Positions 11,447-22,329 of a stretch of DNA of 64,000 nucleotides are shown piece by piece; within the stretch, counting starts at the first letter, position 1; each line of letters opens with the position of its first letter. Source of the stretch: Xylogone sp. PMI_703 (taxonomy: Eukaryota; Ascomycota; Leotiomycetes); NCBI GenBank assembly GCA_021399445.1, contig JAJTUQ010000005.1:5484044-5548043 (forward strand), given 5' to 3'. The position numbers were made by a program, and so were the translations under genes. Under the pieces are notes generated by a model, which saw nothing but the letters and a program-made list of their open reading frames with translations, was not told where the DNA came from and searched no databases.

Positions 11447-13600
11447 ATGAATTTGTTTTATGTTCTTGCTGTGCTGAGCCTCTTGTTATGTAATACCATT
11501 ATAGGGGCTCAGCAGGCCGACAAGCGTCCCAACATAATCTTCATTCTTACCGATGATCAGGACGTGCGTATGCACTCGTTGTCTCATATGCCAAAGGTTC
11601 AGAAACACCTTATGGAAGAAGGGACTACGTACACAAGACATTATGCCTCGACAGCACTTTGCTGTCCAGCTCGTGTTAGCATATTGACAGGGCTGTACGC
11701 CCACAATCATCTCGTGACGGATGTGAGCGGTGTAAGTATGGCCAAATTTCCCTCGCGATATGAAGTGATTTACAAGCTAGCTAGCAAAACGGTGGCTGGA
11801 AACAAGTTCTTGCCAGTGGATTGAATTCCAACTACCTTCCAATATGGCTAAGAGACGGGGGTCACCGCACCACGGGAAAGCTGTATAACGGAATGAGTAA
11901 GGATCTGGTGGAGACTAAAACGGCCAGAGGATGGACTGAGGCAGTAAGTTTATCTTCACCTAGTTTGATTCTGGCCGTATCATTGGACGTTTCGAACAAG
12001 CTGGTAATACCACATCTAGCACTTATTGGTTGGCGGCAATACTTACCAATATTACGATCCCCCATTTCAACATATCCAGGGGAATTGGGACAATCCAGCA
12101 AAGATAAAAATCTTTCATAATAATTATACCACCGAGAAAGTGGCTGAATACGCCTATGGATATCTAAAAGAAGCTGCTACTCATGATGAGCCATTTTTGT
12201 GGGGATTGCTCCCATCACTCCCCACAGCCAGGTAGGCAAGAACCCAGGCCCGCCGGTACCATCAAGGAAACACAATGGTACGCGTCCAAATGCAACGGTT
12301 CCGCGTGCGGATAATTTCAATCCTGTGCATGTAAGTTTTCAATCTTTCATGTTTGGTTTAGAAAGATTTTTACGCTATATTGTCCCTTCTTAAATGCTTC
12401 TGCGAGTATCTTGATGAGCTAACACATTGACAGAGATCTGGTGTCAATGTCGTCTGGTCACTTGATCGACTTGATGGCAAGGTTGATATGCTTGACCATC
12501 ATTATGAGTGCCGTACAGAAGCTCTGCTCTCTGTAGATGACCTCGTCGAACATGTTATCAAGATGCTTGAGGATCAAAACCAGCTTAACAACACTTTCAT
12601 CATCTATACTAGCGACAACGGCTTCCATCTTGGCCACCACCGTCTTGGACCTGGCAAGAAGTTTGCATTTGAAGAGGATATTAACGTTCCTCTAATCATC
12701 CGTGGACCCGGGGTTCCCAAGAACCTGACCACTGATATCGTCTCTGCTCATATTGATCTTGCACCAACGATACTCAAGATGGCTAATGTGTCTCAGCGCG
12801 CTGACTTTGATGGCAAGCCCATACCATATACATCAGAAGACATACAACGCGAGAAAGGTTCTGGGGCAGATGAACACACTAACGTCGAGTTCTGGACTGG
12901 TGCCACATTCAAGAGTGTGTCTCGTATATCGCAGCCATACATATATATTGAAGCTAATGTGAATCTAGTGAACGGCCTTAAGGGACGGCGTGTGAATTCA
13001 TATAAGTCCGTCCGTCTCGTAGGTACTGGGTACGACATCATGTATGCAGTGCAGTGCCATAACAATTCGCACGAACTCTACAACATGAACAAAGACCCAG
13101 TCCAAATGCACAACCTTCACCCTACAGCGCCTGTAGAGCCGGGGCAGAAGAACGCGTATGACTCCGGCGAGAAGAAATTAGCAGGATATGACATCAAGAG
13201 AGTACTCCCTCGACTTGATGCCTTATTCCTAGTCTTAAAGTCGTGTAAAAGAAGCTCTTGTTCGAAACCGTGGCAGCACCTCCATCCCGAAGGAGATGTT
13301 AATAATTTGCGCGACGCTATGGCAAAGCAGTTTGATGACAAATACCACAAGCTCCCAAAGGTACACTTCAACAAATGCTACAAGAACGGCACGATTGATA
13401 TCTCTGCCGAAGGACCGCAGTGGAAACCAAGTGATGCTATTGACGCCATGAGTATCTTTGACGTAAAGACTGATGGGCCGGAAGCAATACAAGTGTCATT
13501 TGCTGCAGGCTCAAATGAAATTGAGGACCAGGATGAAGATGACGAAGATTGGGAACAGGAGCGGGAGTTCGAGCAGGGATTTTGGGATGACTGGGAGTAA
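11447..13600 (+). pseudogene. Secreted sulfatase (arylsulfatase type) with one frameshift
   Basis: There are four exons: 11447-11731, 11785-11943, 12020-12330 and 12434-13600, with introns of 53, 76 and 103 bp (all GTAAGT donors and YAG acceptors). Residues 1-20 form a signal peptide. The metal-binding DDQD is at residues 36-39 and the sulfatase signature C-C-P-A-R at 72-76; Cys72 is the residue normally oxidised to formylglycine. Later come the sulfatase-family NYLPIWL, GKLYNG and SDNGFHLGHHRLG motifs. The family hydrolyses sulfate esters of aryl compounds or glycans; the substrate is not deducible. Exon 3 loses frame at a run of five T (12194-12198). One more T restores the expected family sequence (FVGIAPITPHS) and a 640-residue protein, with all splice phases consistent. 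The C-terminus is strongly acidic. Either a pseudogene by a one-base deletion or a homopolymer sequencing error. Confidence 0.85.
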
Positions 13601-14876
13601 TATATATCAATTAAACGAATCTCAGACAGGACGTGATGAATAACCAGGGGTTTCATAGTTAACGGTTGATAGTTAAAGACGAGACCATTGAATCATAAGT
13701 TCATTCGTTACTACAGGTGCGAATTAGATTCCTTGTTAGTCCAGCATGATCACTTTGGAAAATAATATCTTTCATCTAAAGTTCAATTTAAATTATTAAA
13801 TTCTAATTATTATATTACGAGAATTCATAAATGGATTTACATCTCAATGATAGTGCCCCTTCTTGTACTAAAGAGCTTATATCCTTGTAAACTGGCTTAT
13901 TAGTTTTGATATTAAGAGAACGGAAACTTGGATCTAATTCAGTTGAAACTCTTTCGGACATAACTACTGGCTGTATTCAGGAGAAGTGTCTGGCCCATTA
14001 GCGCGAGTTTGTTAAATGGTGGCGTCACTGGCGTCCGCATTGGCCGCGAGCGCTATTCGACGAATCGTTTACCGAAAAGCCACTAGTGACCGTTATAAAA
14101 CTGCCTGATCAGGAAAGAGAGCTGCCATGGGCGTTGCGCTTAGTGCCACAGCTGAATCTCCGGCTGTACCTCTATGGGGTGGAGGACTGTATTCCCCTGA
14201 ATCCTGATCGGGCGAGTCTGACTGCTTATGTGGCAAAGGTCCAATTTCTTAATGTCAGATCAGGAGACGAGGTGCCGCATTGGCGGAGGGCCTCACGGTA
14301 GGAGGTGGGGCTTACTTTATAACGCTGTCGAACTTTCCATGGTAAACGAAGTTGCAGTCAACAACTTTGCTGCTTTCTTTGCTACGATCTGTAACTTGCT
14401 TCGCACTGCATTGAGAATCCGGTGGATATGGATCTTATCGACGCCTTAAGGCTACACGGATGCTCAGCAGCATGCCATTACAAACTCGGTCTAGAAAGGG
14501 ATTTGACAATGGCGAAGGCGCTGGCTGTCGTAAAGAAAGGCTGCGAGTGTTAGATGATGCTGTTTTCAGAAATTTTCAAAGATATTGCGATGTCGTTCTA
14601 TAAGATGATATCTCACGCCCATGTCATCCCATCTGTGGTCCTTGAAGCCGCCTTGAAGCCCCTCTCAGTACGATTTACAAACTCCTCTTCGGACCTAGCA
14701 ATTTCCATTCTTGTGAAATAGACTCTCTTACCGTAAAAATGCATCATTCTATTAAATTCAAGATAAATAGTATTGTAAACGTGTCTTAGAATAGACGATT
14801 CAATTCAAGTTTGAGTTCGCACTGTATGTAGCATGTCGGGCCAGTCTTCCGACATGTCGGAACGACAAGACACCTT

Positions 14877-14921
14877 TGTTCCGGCTGCTTATGCCCCTAT
14901 ATGTTATCTGCATAACCAGTC
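14877..14921 (+). repeat. Short dispersed repeat, copy 1
   Basis: A segment of about 45 bp sharing TTGTTCCGGCTGCTTAT and most of the following bases with a second copy at 15427-15471 in the same orientation, about 550 bp away. The two differ mainly by substitutions. Origin unknown; perhaps remains of a small duplicated element. Confidence 0.5.
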
Positions 14922-15426
14922 TCACTGAGGTTGATTGGAGAGCAGAGAGTCTTTGAGACATATACAAAGCTTGCATGACTATTCCTGTTGAGATAGTAAT
15001 AATTTATGGTCCGTATATACAACCGCAATTGTTTTGGACAAATTCATTCTTACGGAATGGGAAGAGACATAAAATGATTGGCCAGCCTGGCGTCAGCATT
15101 GATTATTCTCCTATCCTCCGCTGATCACCCATCACCGCTCTTCCACCGAACCGCCGAATTCTGACACCCTCATTTGCCCAATCCGGGTAAGCGAAGTCAA
15201 AAGGACTACCAAAGTTTCTCTAACGTCTTCGCAGACTTTTGTCCAATAAGCCTTATCAACGCACGCTGCAATAATCTCCGGTTTTGACCTCGTAGACGAC
15301 GAGTATTAAAGGATTATAAGGGCGATAGAATGAGACAGTGAAGGATTTGAAGGTAGACTTGGCCAATCCAGGCCTACTGTACATAATGGCGCTGGAGTTA
15401 AGTTATATTGGAATAAAGGGACCTCA

Positions 15427-15471
15427 TTGTTCCGGCTGCTTATACCCCTTGATGTTGTTCTGGCAAGCAGT
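15427..15471 (+). repeat. Short dispersed repeat, copy 2
   Basis: Second copy of the 45-bp segment at 14877, preceded in both by a similar ACCT(C/T) context. It lies about 225 bp upstream of the alpha/beta hydrolase start. Confidence 0.5.
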
Positions 15472-15695
15472 TATCATAGCTCTCATTACTATAAAGGCGG
15501 TGGCCCGCGCCTATATTTCGGCATTCAAGTATCGATTTTATCGTCGCCTTTCAGTTCTAGCTATTTGAAGAGGTTGCTCCATCATTGCTGTTAAACTGTC
15601 TAACCGCTCCTTATCTTTGCACATACAATCATCTACTAATTCACAAGTTTTGACCGATTCTTTATCCGTTTGCGTCTTATATTCACAATTGAGCC

Positions 15696-16496
15696 ATGGT
15701 AGATACCCTTCACTTCGTTTCCGTTAACGACGCAGCCCTAGAAACTGTTGTTCTCATCCACGGCGCGTTTTGTTCTCACCATGAGTGGGACATTATTGCG
15801 CAACATCTCAGCCAATACCACCTTCTCATCCCAGATCTTCCAGGCCATGGTCGTGGTTCCTCGGCAAATCTCCATTTCACTATTCCCGATGCAGCCGCCT
15901 TGGTGGCTGACCTTATCGAAAAGTACGCCCATGGCGGGCGAGCATCGCTAGTAGGCATGAGTCTCGGTGGATACGTTGCTCTCTATGTGGCAGCAAAGTA
16001 CCCAGCATTAGTCCAGAGTGCATTTGTATCAGGCTGTCACCAATACTTCACCGGTCTGTTAAAATCTATACTCCTAACGGTGGGTTTAACTGTGGTTACC
16101 CTTATTGTTAGTTTGATGCCGAAAAGCTGGACCTTCTGGATGTTAAGGAAGCAAGGAATGCAGTTATCAGAAGAGTTTTACACAGATTTGTCAAGAAACT
16201 TGAGGCTCAACGAGAAGATTAGAATTGCCAAAGCAATTAGCACCCAATTTACAGAGGATATATGGGAGAAGGTAACAACCAGGACGTGTTTAGTTGTTGG
16301 AGGAAACGAAACAGGGTCTTGGATAGTTGGAGAAAGAGCGAAATTGTTACAGCATGGAAACCCAGAGAGTCGAGGTGTTAGAATAGAAGGCTTGGAGCAT
16401 GCTTGGGATATGCAGGACCCAGAATTGTTTGCGGATGGGATTCTGAAATGGATTGAAGGGAAAGAGATGCAAAAGAGGTTTGTGGTTGTAAGATAA
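15696..16496 (+). CDS. Alpha/beta hydrolase, 266 aa
   Basis: An intronless gene with a good initiation context (GAGCCATGG). The fold is clear. The oxyanion-hole motif HGAF lies at residues 22-25 after strand beta3. The nucleophile elbow is G-M-S-L-G with Ser89. The catalytic His is His235 in EGLEHAWD. The acidic residue probably lies in the GGNETG loop near residue 205. A hydrophobic segment at about 122-142 sits in the lid region. It hydrolyses small ester or amide-like substrates; the exact substrate cannot be told from sequence. There is no signal peptide, so it is probably cytosolic. No damage is seen. Neighbours are unrelated enzymes and regulators. Confidence 0.9.
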   Translation: MVDTLHFVSVNDAALETVVLIHGAFCSHHEWDIIAQHLSQYHLLIPDLPGHGRGSSANLHFTIPDAAALVADLIEKYAHGGRASLVGMSLGGYVALYVAAKYPALVQSAFVSGCHQYFTGLLKSILLTVGLTVVTLIVSLMPKSWTFWMLRKQGMQLSEEFYTDLSRNLRLNEKIRIAKAISTQFTEDIWEKVTTRTCLVVGGNETGSWIVGERAKLLQHGNPESRGVRIEGLEHAWDMQDPELFADGILKWIEGKEMQKRFVVVR

Positions 16497-17132
16497 AATA
16501 ATAATATTTAATGAATTTTTACAATTATATACTTATAATTGCAATTTTTTAATAACTATAAGATTGGGCTGATCCTTGTAACCACCCTTTATCTGCTCAA
16601 CTCCATCTACTTGCTAAACAGCTCTACCGCTCTACAACCAATGTTTACTTTGTGAAATTGCTCGGGGTCATTCGTAACGAGCCCGATCGTCGAATTTCTA
16701 CAAACGCGGCGTATAAAACTTTTTAAGCGCTCCTCAATTAGCCTCAGAGTGACCCAGTCAAAATCAAGCGCCGAAAGAACAATCCCTTTACCTAGACCGC
16801 GGCGTCTGGGCGTTAAGCCTAATAATTCAACGATTGTGGGTAGATCATTAGTATTACGGGTAGAAAAGGGACATGAAGAAGGCCTGATTGAAGGTGTTAG
16901 AAAGTATTTACGCTGGCTACACTAGGAAATCCGGACAGCTGTAGTCTCGTGATGGCTGCATGGCTACAACTCGTTTGTTGCAAATGCATGATCCCATTTA
17001 AGACCAAGTTCTTTCTGTGAATTAGCGGGGGAACTCGTAGTATTAGAGACTATTTTACAGTTAAACCGCTTAAGATGAAATATGTTGGTAGATTGGGTAA
17101 CAAAAAATAAACAAATCTTGATGAAGTAAGGG
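16497..17132. other. Intergenic between convergent genes
   Basis: About 640 bp with A+T-rich stretches just after the hydrolase stop. No gene or RNA recognised. Confidence 0.45.
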
Positions 17133-18335
17133 CTATATCGGAAGCGGAGATGATCCGATATATTCTCTGCCTTTGCATGCTGTGACTAAGAGACTCTCAA
17201 ACTGTCCTAATTGTAAACTTCCACTTGTACTCAGGCTCTTGCATTCCTCCGCAAATATAGCATAGGGGACTCTGTGTGGTGGACTCAGATGGTCCTTGGG
17301 TGCTGGGGCCGGTAAGAATTGATCGCCTTCTGGGGCGGAGGGCGACTCCCAAAGAGAGTGAGATGCTAAAGAGACATCCATGATAGCCATCTGGGGCCTA
17401 AAAGGAATGTTTCCGTGTCGCAAAGCCCAAAAGATACCTCGTGAAACGTACGACATCAAGAGTGTCCGGCGAACCGTCTCTACCAATATCCATTGGGGCC
17501 AGGCAATGCTGGCCGAGCTACCCGTGTCTGCAAGGCCCTCTAACTGGGATAGGAACTCCAGATTTTGTGTCCACATGTCGAGATAAAAGTTCTGTTGCTC
17601 GGCGATATAGCGTTGTTCGACGTTCCCGCTAAATAAGCGTATAATCTGGTAGAGGATCAAGGCCTGGACAACAACTAGATTTTCTGTCAATGTCACTGAC
17701 GAATCGGGCCACAACTTTTGTCTCAATAAATCCTCTACCTCTAAACTGAGGTTCCGTAGTTGGATATCCATGTTACCCCTATTCATGATTGTGAGCGCAC
17801 AACACGTATTGTAGGCATGCCGAAGAGTTGCTGGCATCCCACTGGAATACACCGCGCGGTGTATGAATCCACAATGACCAAGTCGAGCAAATACTCGCGG
17901 GAATTGTTTCAGAATCTGAACACAAAACCAGAATTTGGGTCGTTCGGAGGGATAAATTGAAGGTACTGAACTCAGAGCAATAGCGTAGTGGAGAGAAGTG
18001 GAGCCGGCATCGAGATTGCTATTGCTATAAGAGAGAGGGGATGGCCGGTCAAGCTCTCCGCCATGGAGTTCAAGCTGTTCAGAATTGGGGAGTACGATAC
18101 TATCAGATGCAGCACCCCCAAGGACGATATCTTCTAATGTTGTATCGATGGCATTGGGGGTCGCTCCAGTGGGGCCATCCACAGTTACGGTTTGTTGTTC
18201 TTCCTCCCAAGGCGCGAAATCCACGTAGTGACATTGCAGTCCTCGTGCAGTACATCGACTACACTGAGAGAAAGGCGCATCACAACGGCGTTTAGCCTGG
18301 CGGCACTCTCTGCATGCGCTCCGGCGGAGTGACAT
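17133..18335 (-). CDS. Zn2Cys6 transcription factor, 400 aa
   Basis: A single-exon regulator, intact. Cysteines at 8, 11, 18, 25, 28 and 35 form the binuclear zinc cluster (C-x2-C-x6-C-x6-C-x2-C-x6-C) with a basic RQAKRR loop. A short acidic/Gln-containing linker follows, then an alpha-helical C-terminal region of about 260 residues of the kind found in small fungal regulators that lack the classical Fungal_trans domain. It would bind CGG-containing half sites in the nucleus. Targets are unknown; the convergent alpha/beta hydrolase is a neighbour but nothing shows that it is a target. Confidence 0.88.
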   Translation of the reverse strand: MSLRRSACRECRQAKRRCDAPFSQCSRCTARGLQCHYVDFAPWEEEQQTVTVDGPTGATPNAIDTTLEDIVLGGAASDSIVLPNSEQLELHGGELDRPSPLSYSNSNLDAGSTSLHYAIALSSVPSIYPSERPKFWFCVQILKQFPRVFARLGHCGFIHRAVYSSGMPATLRHAYNTCCALTIMNRGNMDIQLRNLSLEVEDLLRQKLWPDSSVTLTENLVVVQALILYQIIRLFSGNVEQRYIAEQQNFYLDMWTQNLEFLSQLEGLADTGSSASIAWPQWILVETVRRTLLMSYVSRGIFWALRHGNIPFRPQMAIMDVSLASHSLWESPSAPEGDQFLPAPAPKDHLSPPHRVPYAIFAEECKSLSTSGSLQLGQFESLLVTACKGREYIGSSPLPI

Positions 18336-20091
18336 TTTGGGAGTACTGAGTAGTTGCGGTGATCGTGAGAAGATTGCAGCCGCTTGGGAGAGAAGTCCAC
18401 ATTCTTTTAACTAGCGTGCGGACTTCGCTGGAGACGAGCTTGGCTCGGGTGCGTTGTTACTAAGTAGAATGTAGTGTAGCAGGTCAGGGGCAATACCTGC
18501 CTCAGGTAATGCAGACTATAACTTTTACTGTGCCGCAACGATACCGTACGGAGGTATAAGAGCTGAGGAGCTGGGTTGTCAGGGCGGTGTACCATGTAAG
18601 CTTATAACTAATATCATCCAACTAGTGCAAGGCTCAGGATACGTTTAAGGGGCAGAGAGAGTTCTCAAAAAGCAAATTGTGTACGATAGATACAGTACTT
18701 CCCGGGTTCTCGGCAGATCACGACAAGGCTATGGTGCTCTAATAGTTCACAATACCGGGTCTGAGCATTCAGGTCAACTAGAATCAGGGCCAGGCCGTGA
18801 GCAATGTCGGGCGCTAATCTCAGCTGTGATCATTTTGCCGTTCCTTGATGTGCAAGCGTTGGAGACAGGCAGAGTTTCCCATCCATGGCAGATTTACTAT
18901 AAATACGGGAAAAGTATGTGTCATGAGCTTGAAAGTGCTCAAAAACATGACGCTGCATTGACATACGCTCCTGAGCAACGTTCTAATATTCATGCACCAC
19001 GCTACCTCTGTGCAGCTATCTCTTCTTTCTTCTTTATGGTAGCTTAGTATTCTTGAATATAAGGTGTATACGCGATCTGTGCCTTGTAGTATTGTTTAAT
19101 TTGGCCGGTCAGTAAGCATTAAGTATTTTCCTCTTAGTTCCATCATGTGACTCGGGCGCGGGCGTGGATCCACGAAGTAGGCAGGATACAAACCTCATAT
19201 TTTTATCAGAACCCTAGACAAGATGGTTGATGAAACTTATACTAAAGAGAGCTTCGACGAAGCTGTCGTAAACTCTGCGGATTCCGAATGCTGGCGAATC
19301 TGGACCTTCATAGTCGAGATCTTTGGTGGTGAAAAGCAAAAAGCAAGAGGTTGAAACTTGACCGGCACATACACACAGACACACACCTCGGTACAGCCTT
19401 CACGCCGGAATTTTGCCTTGGTCCGAGGGTGCAAAGTGGAATATTGAAGCCGGATGGAGTCTATCACCCATGAAGGAAAGAAAAGGTATATGGGAACAAC
19501 CTACAGTCATTATATCAGGAGACTTCCGGTACTTGCTTGCGTGGGTAATTAGTGTTGCACGTACAAGCTAATGAGTAGGGGTAAGCATTCGGTATGCCTT
19601 TGGAACTCGGACGAGGTTCACGACTAGGTAATTCTGAACATTCATTATTTGCGGATTAAAGCGGGCCGCTCTACTATTATAGTGCTTCTTTATTATTTAC
19701 TATATAGAGGGTTCTTACTCGGCTGAAACGACCCCATCACCCACGTTGCGGAGAAGAGTGGATACCACAATAAACCCACATCTAATTATCAGAGTTGAGC
19801 TAAGCTCCATTACACGTTGTACTTTCGCAATCCGGATTTTGTGATGACGGTCTGCTCCGAATAACACTACCTTTATCCCTTGCGCTAAAATTAGAAATAG
19901 TAACTAAGGTGGACTAAGTTTTCGAAGGACTATCTGTCAGAGCACAAGGAGAACTCCAGTTGCCTGACTGCTTATACTGCTATATATCTGCGTTCTGACA
20001 CTAGCACTATGTAAACATATCACACTAAGCCTCAAAATGCACATTCCAATTCTAGCCTTTACGTGATCGGGAGAGCTAGGCTGTGCTAATA
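18336..20091. other. Intergenic, one doubtful ORF
   Basis: About 1.75 kb. A 122-codon plus-strand ORF at 18679-19047 lacks a recognised domain and I do not support it as a gene. The left part is the promoter of the 17133-18335 regulator. Nothing else seen. Confidence 0.4.
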
Positions 20092-21443
20092 CTACCATCC
20101 GACATTACGAGAAAGCCTCTTTTCCACAAGTAAATAGCTATAGCGAGCTTTAGTATATTTTCCTCTAGCAAAAAGTTGCCAACGCTTACCGAGCGCAAAA
20201 TTTGGATACGTATCTGTATGTACATTAGCGCTGTGCCACTGAAAAAGAAGAACGGTGTTTACCAGCATTGTTGAGTGCCTTGGCGGCGTCGTCACCTGCG
20301 AGTTTTTTGCAATCATTCCAGACTGAGATATCAGCTTTCTGAGTGTGTTTAAAGGGGAGAGAGGCCAGCTCACAATACGCATTGTCTTTCTTGCCACCGC
20401 CCGCTGTGGTATGCATTAACTGTGGCGCATCAGCTCCACACGAGGGCAGGTCTTGGATCTAATATTACCTCGTGTATTACCGTAATCGGAAAAGCACGCA
20501 GAAGATCAAATTTGGTTTTCTTGGCGTTAGTTGTCTTTCTCATCAAGAGAATGTCCTTCGCTTTCTTATATTTGGATCCAATACCTGAAAGGTATTTGAT
20601 CGCCTTCTCGGGGTACTTATCCAAGTCAATGTCTCCGTTCAATTCATTTTCGATAAACGTAGGGCAGATAATCATCGTGTCCAACAACGGTTCTCGTCCA
20701 GTGTAAGCTTGAATATTAGGAGTTCGGCACCCTTTGTTTCCTTTTGCAAAGGAGGCGTATCCGAGGGTTACTGGTATTTGAATATTGTAAGAGATAGCTT
20801 TTGAAAGAATTGTTAGGTGCCTTACTGGGGTTATAATAAACTGTTTGCATCGAGGTTTGGCCAGGGTTATCCTTATCCGGAAGTTCCTTCGTGGTTTCCT
20901 GCAAAAAATCATCGTCGCAGAAGACATTCTATATTCTAACACGTCAACTTGAATAATGTTCAGCTGTAAAGTCGTCATGATATGTTCACATACTAAGTCC
21001 CTAAGTGCTATGCCAGTATGTGACTTCAGTTGACGATAAAAAGCGACTCTTGAAAAAGTATCTTCCCACAAATAGGTGTTAGGAGGCAGTGAATCCAGCA
21101 TGTGAGATAGGGCTACTTTACCTCCAATGGCTGTCACCGTCTCGGCCCCTGTGTTACCAAATAGCCAGGTCATTTGTTCAACTACGTAGGAGTCTAGTTC
21201 ATCCTTGGATATCTCGTCCAAAACCTTATTCAAGATTTTGAAAGCTAAGTCGAAGCCTTTTTGGACGAGGTCATAGGTCGCTATTTTTGAGATAAGATGG
21301 AAAGTTCATAACAAGATTTGACGGTGCATTTATGCGACTTACGATTTCCGGCGGTTCCACAGGTACTACGGTCGATGGAATATGCTTTTGTTGTTATCAA
21401 AAGGCTAGACAAGGCACCAAAATGTACCAAGGAGTAGCTTCAT
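20092..21443 (-). pseudogene. Secreted HExxH metallopeptidase, six exons, one-base shift in signal peptide
   Basis: Exons are 21443-21343, 21280-20994, 20928-20826, 20770-20469, 20419-20263 and 20213-20092; introns are 62, 65, 55, 49 and 49 bp, all GT-AG with YAG acceptors. Splicing creates the zinc site: exon 4 ends in ...IHE and exon 5 begins LMH, giving HELMH. Downstream, WNDCKKLA and a NADTYPNFAL motif (made by joining exons 5 and 6) resemble fungal deuterolysin / lysine-specific metalloendopeptidase-type zincins, where a similar N-A-D-x-Y stretch follows the active site. The protein is about 356 residues and would be an extracellular protease. The start needs a shift: in a run of four A (21419-21422, plus strand) one base too many breaks the signal peptide that begins MKLLLGTF. 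All other junctions are in frame. Either a recent frameshift or a homopolymer error. Confidence 0.8.
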
Positions 21444-22329
21444 AATGAAAGGCTGACAACATGCCTAGAAATACGGGAACACTGAAATATAAGAGAAGTA
21501 GGTAAGAAATGGAAGCGTTTTTCCAGTGCTAGAACTCATATAAAACTGGATGGGAGGAACAATCAATTTAAAAGAATAGGTCTCATGACTAGAAGAAGTT
21601 GGGGAAAAATCCGGAGCCAGGCGTAGGAATCTAGAGCAAGTCTATAGAGAATTTATAAGCATTGGAGGGTTGTAGTCGAGTAGGGTCAAAGGTAGGGATT
21701 AAGGGAATCAGGACATACAATGATACTACGTTCGTCTGATGATTGATAGTAACACTAGTTGATCTGAATATTGACATAAAAACTATGGTAGTAAAGGTAA
21801 GACCCGACTTCGGTGCCATCTTTCCGCCCTACAAATGGCCGACGGAGTGAAATTGCCAAGATGCAGGAACAGTAATTTAATGCTATGATTAGAAAGCACA
21901 AGAAGTCAGCTAGCTTACTTTATTACATGGAATTGTGTCTAGAGGATCTATTAGGAGCGGGTACGGGTGGAAATGATGGCTCAACGTGTACGTGAAAGGC
22001 TGCATATGACATGTATGGTATCTTCATAGGGCTGACTGCGAATACAAACTGGCTTTCCAGACCAGGTTTCAAAGGAATTAGAGGAGGAGTATCGTGGAGC
22101 CAGTCACATAGTCTAGATTGTTGATCATTGCTTCGGGGGCGACAAAAGCACAACCTGCAAATCATACGATGCTTACCACAGGGGTAGGAAACTCAGCCTA
22201 GAGCTTGGTGTAGCTAGTGCATTCCGAAAGTCGATACCATAAATAACATGTAGCGCTGCTCTACAGAATTTGAACACTGCTCATGAATGAACGTCTCTCA
22301 TTGGAAGGCTGTCCTCATTTCTACCAACC
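21444..22329. other. Intergenic between divergent genes
   Basis: About 0.9 kb shared upstream region of the metallopeptidase (-) and the SGNH/FG-GAP gene (+). An 80-codon minus-strand ORF at 21923-22165 is preceded by a TTGCAG acceptor-like site and reads partly like protein, but I cannot link it to other exons. Confidence 0.35.

Larger units (their letters stand above)
13601..15695. other. Intergenic with possible gene relics
   Basis: About 2.1 kb. Frames on the plus strand between 14000 and 14560 (for example codons through 14301) read like fragments of a decayed protein, with repeated frame changes and stops; I cannot identify it. A 76-codon ORF at 15338-15568 overlaps a short repeat copy and is unlikely to be a gene. 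The 3' end of this spacer serves as promoter of the alpha/beta hydrolase. Confidence 0.35.

Noticed and set aside
14086..14449. Overlapping plus-strand ORFs suggestive of an ankyrin-type relic
   Set aside because: Frames change repeatedly and no repeat consensus can be aligned, so it is not annotated as a gene.
15338..15568. 76-codon plus-strand ORF with hydrophobic stretch
   Set aside because: It overlaps the short dispersed repeat and has no homology cue, so it is probably fortuitous.
18679..19047. 122-codon plus-strand ORF
   Set aside because: No recognisable feature and it ends in a hydrophobic tail of chance character; not supported without transcripts.
21923..22165. 80-codon minus-strand ORF, perhaps a terminal exon
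   Set aside because: An acceptor-like TTGCAG precedes part of it, but no upstream exon with matching phase was found.
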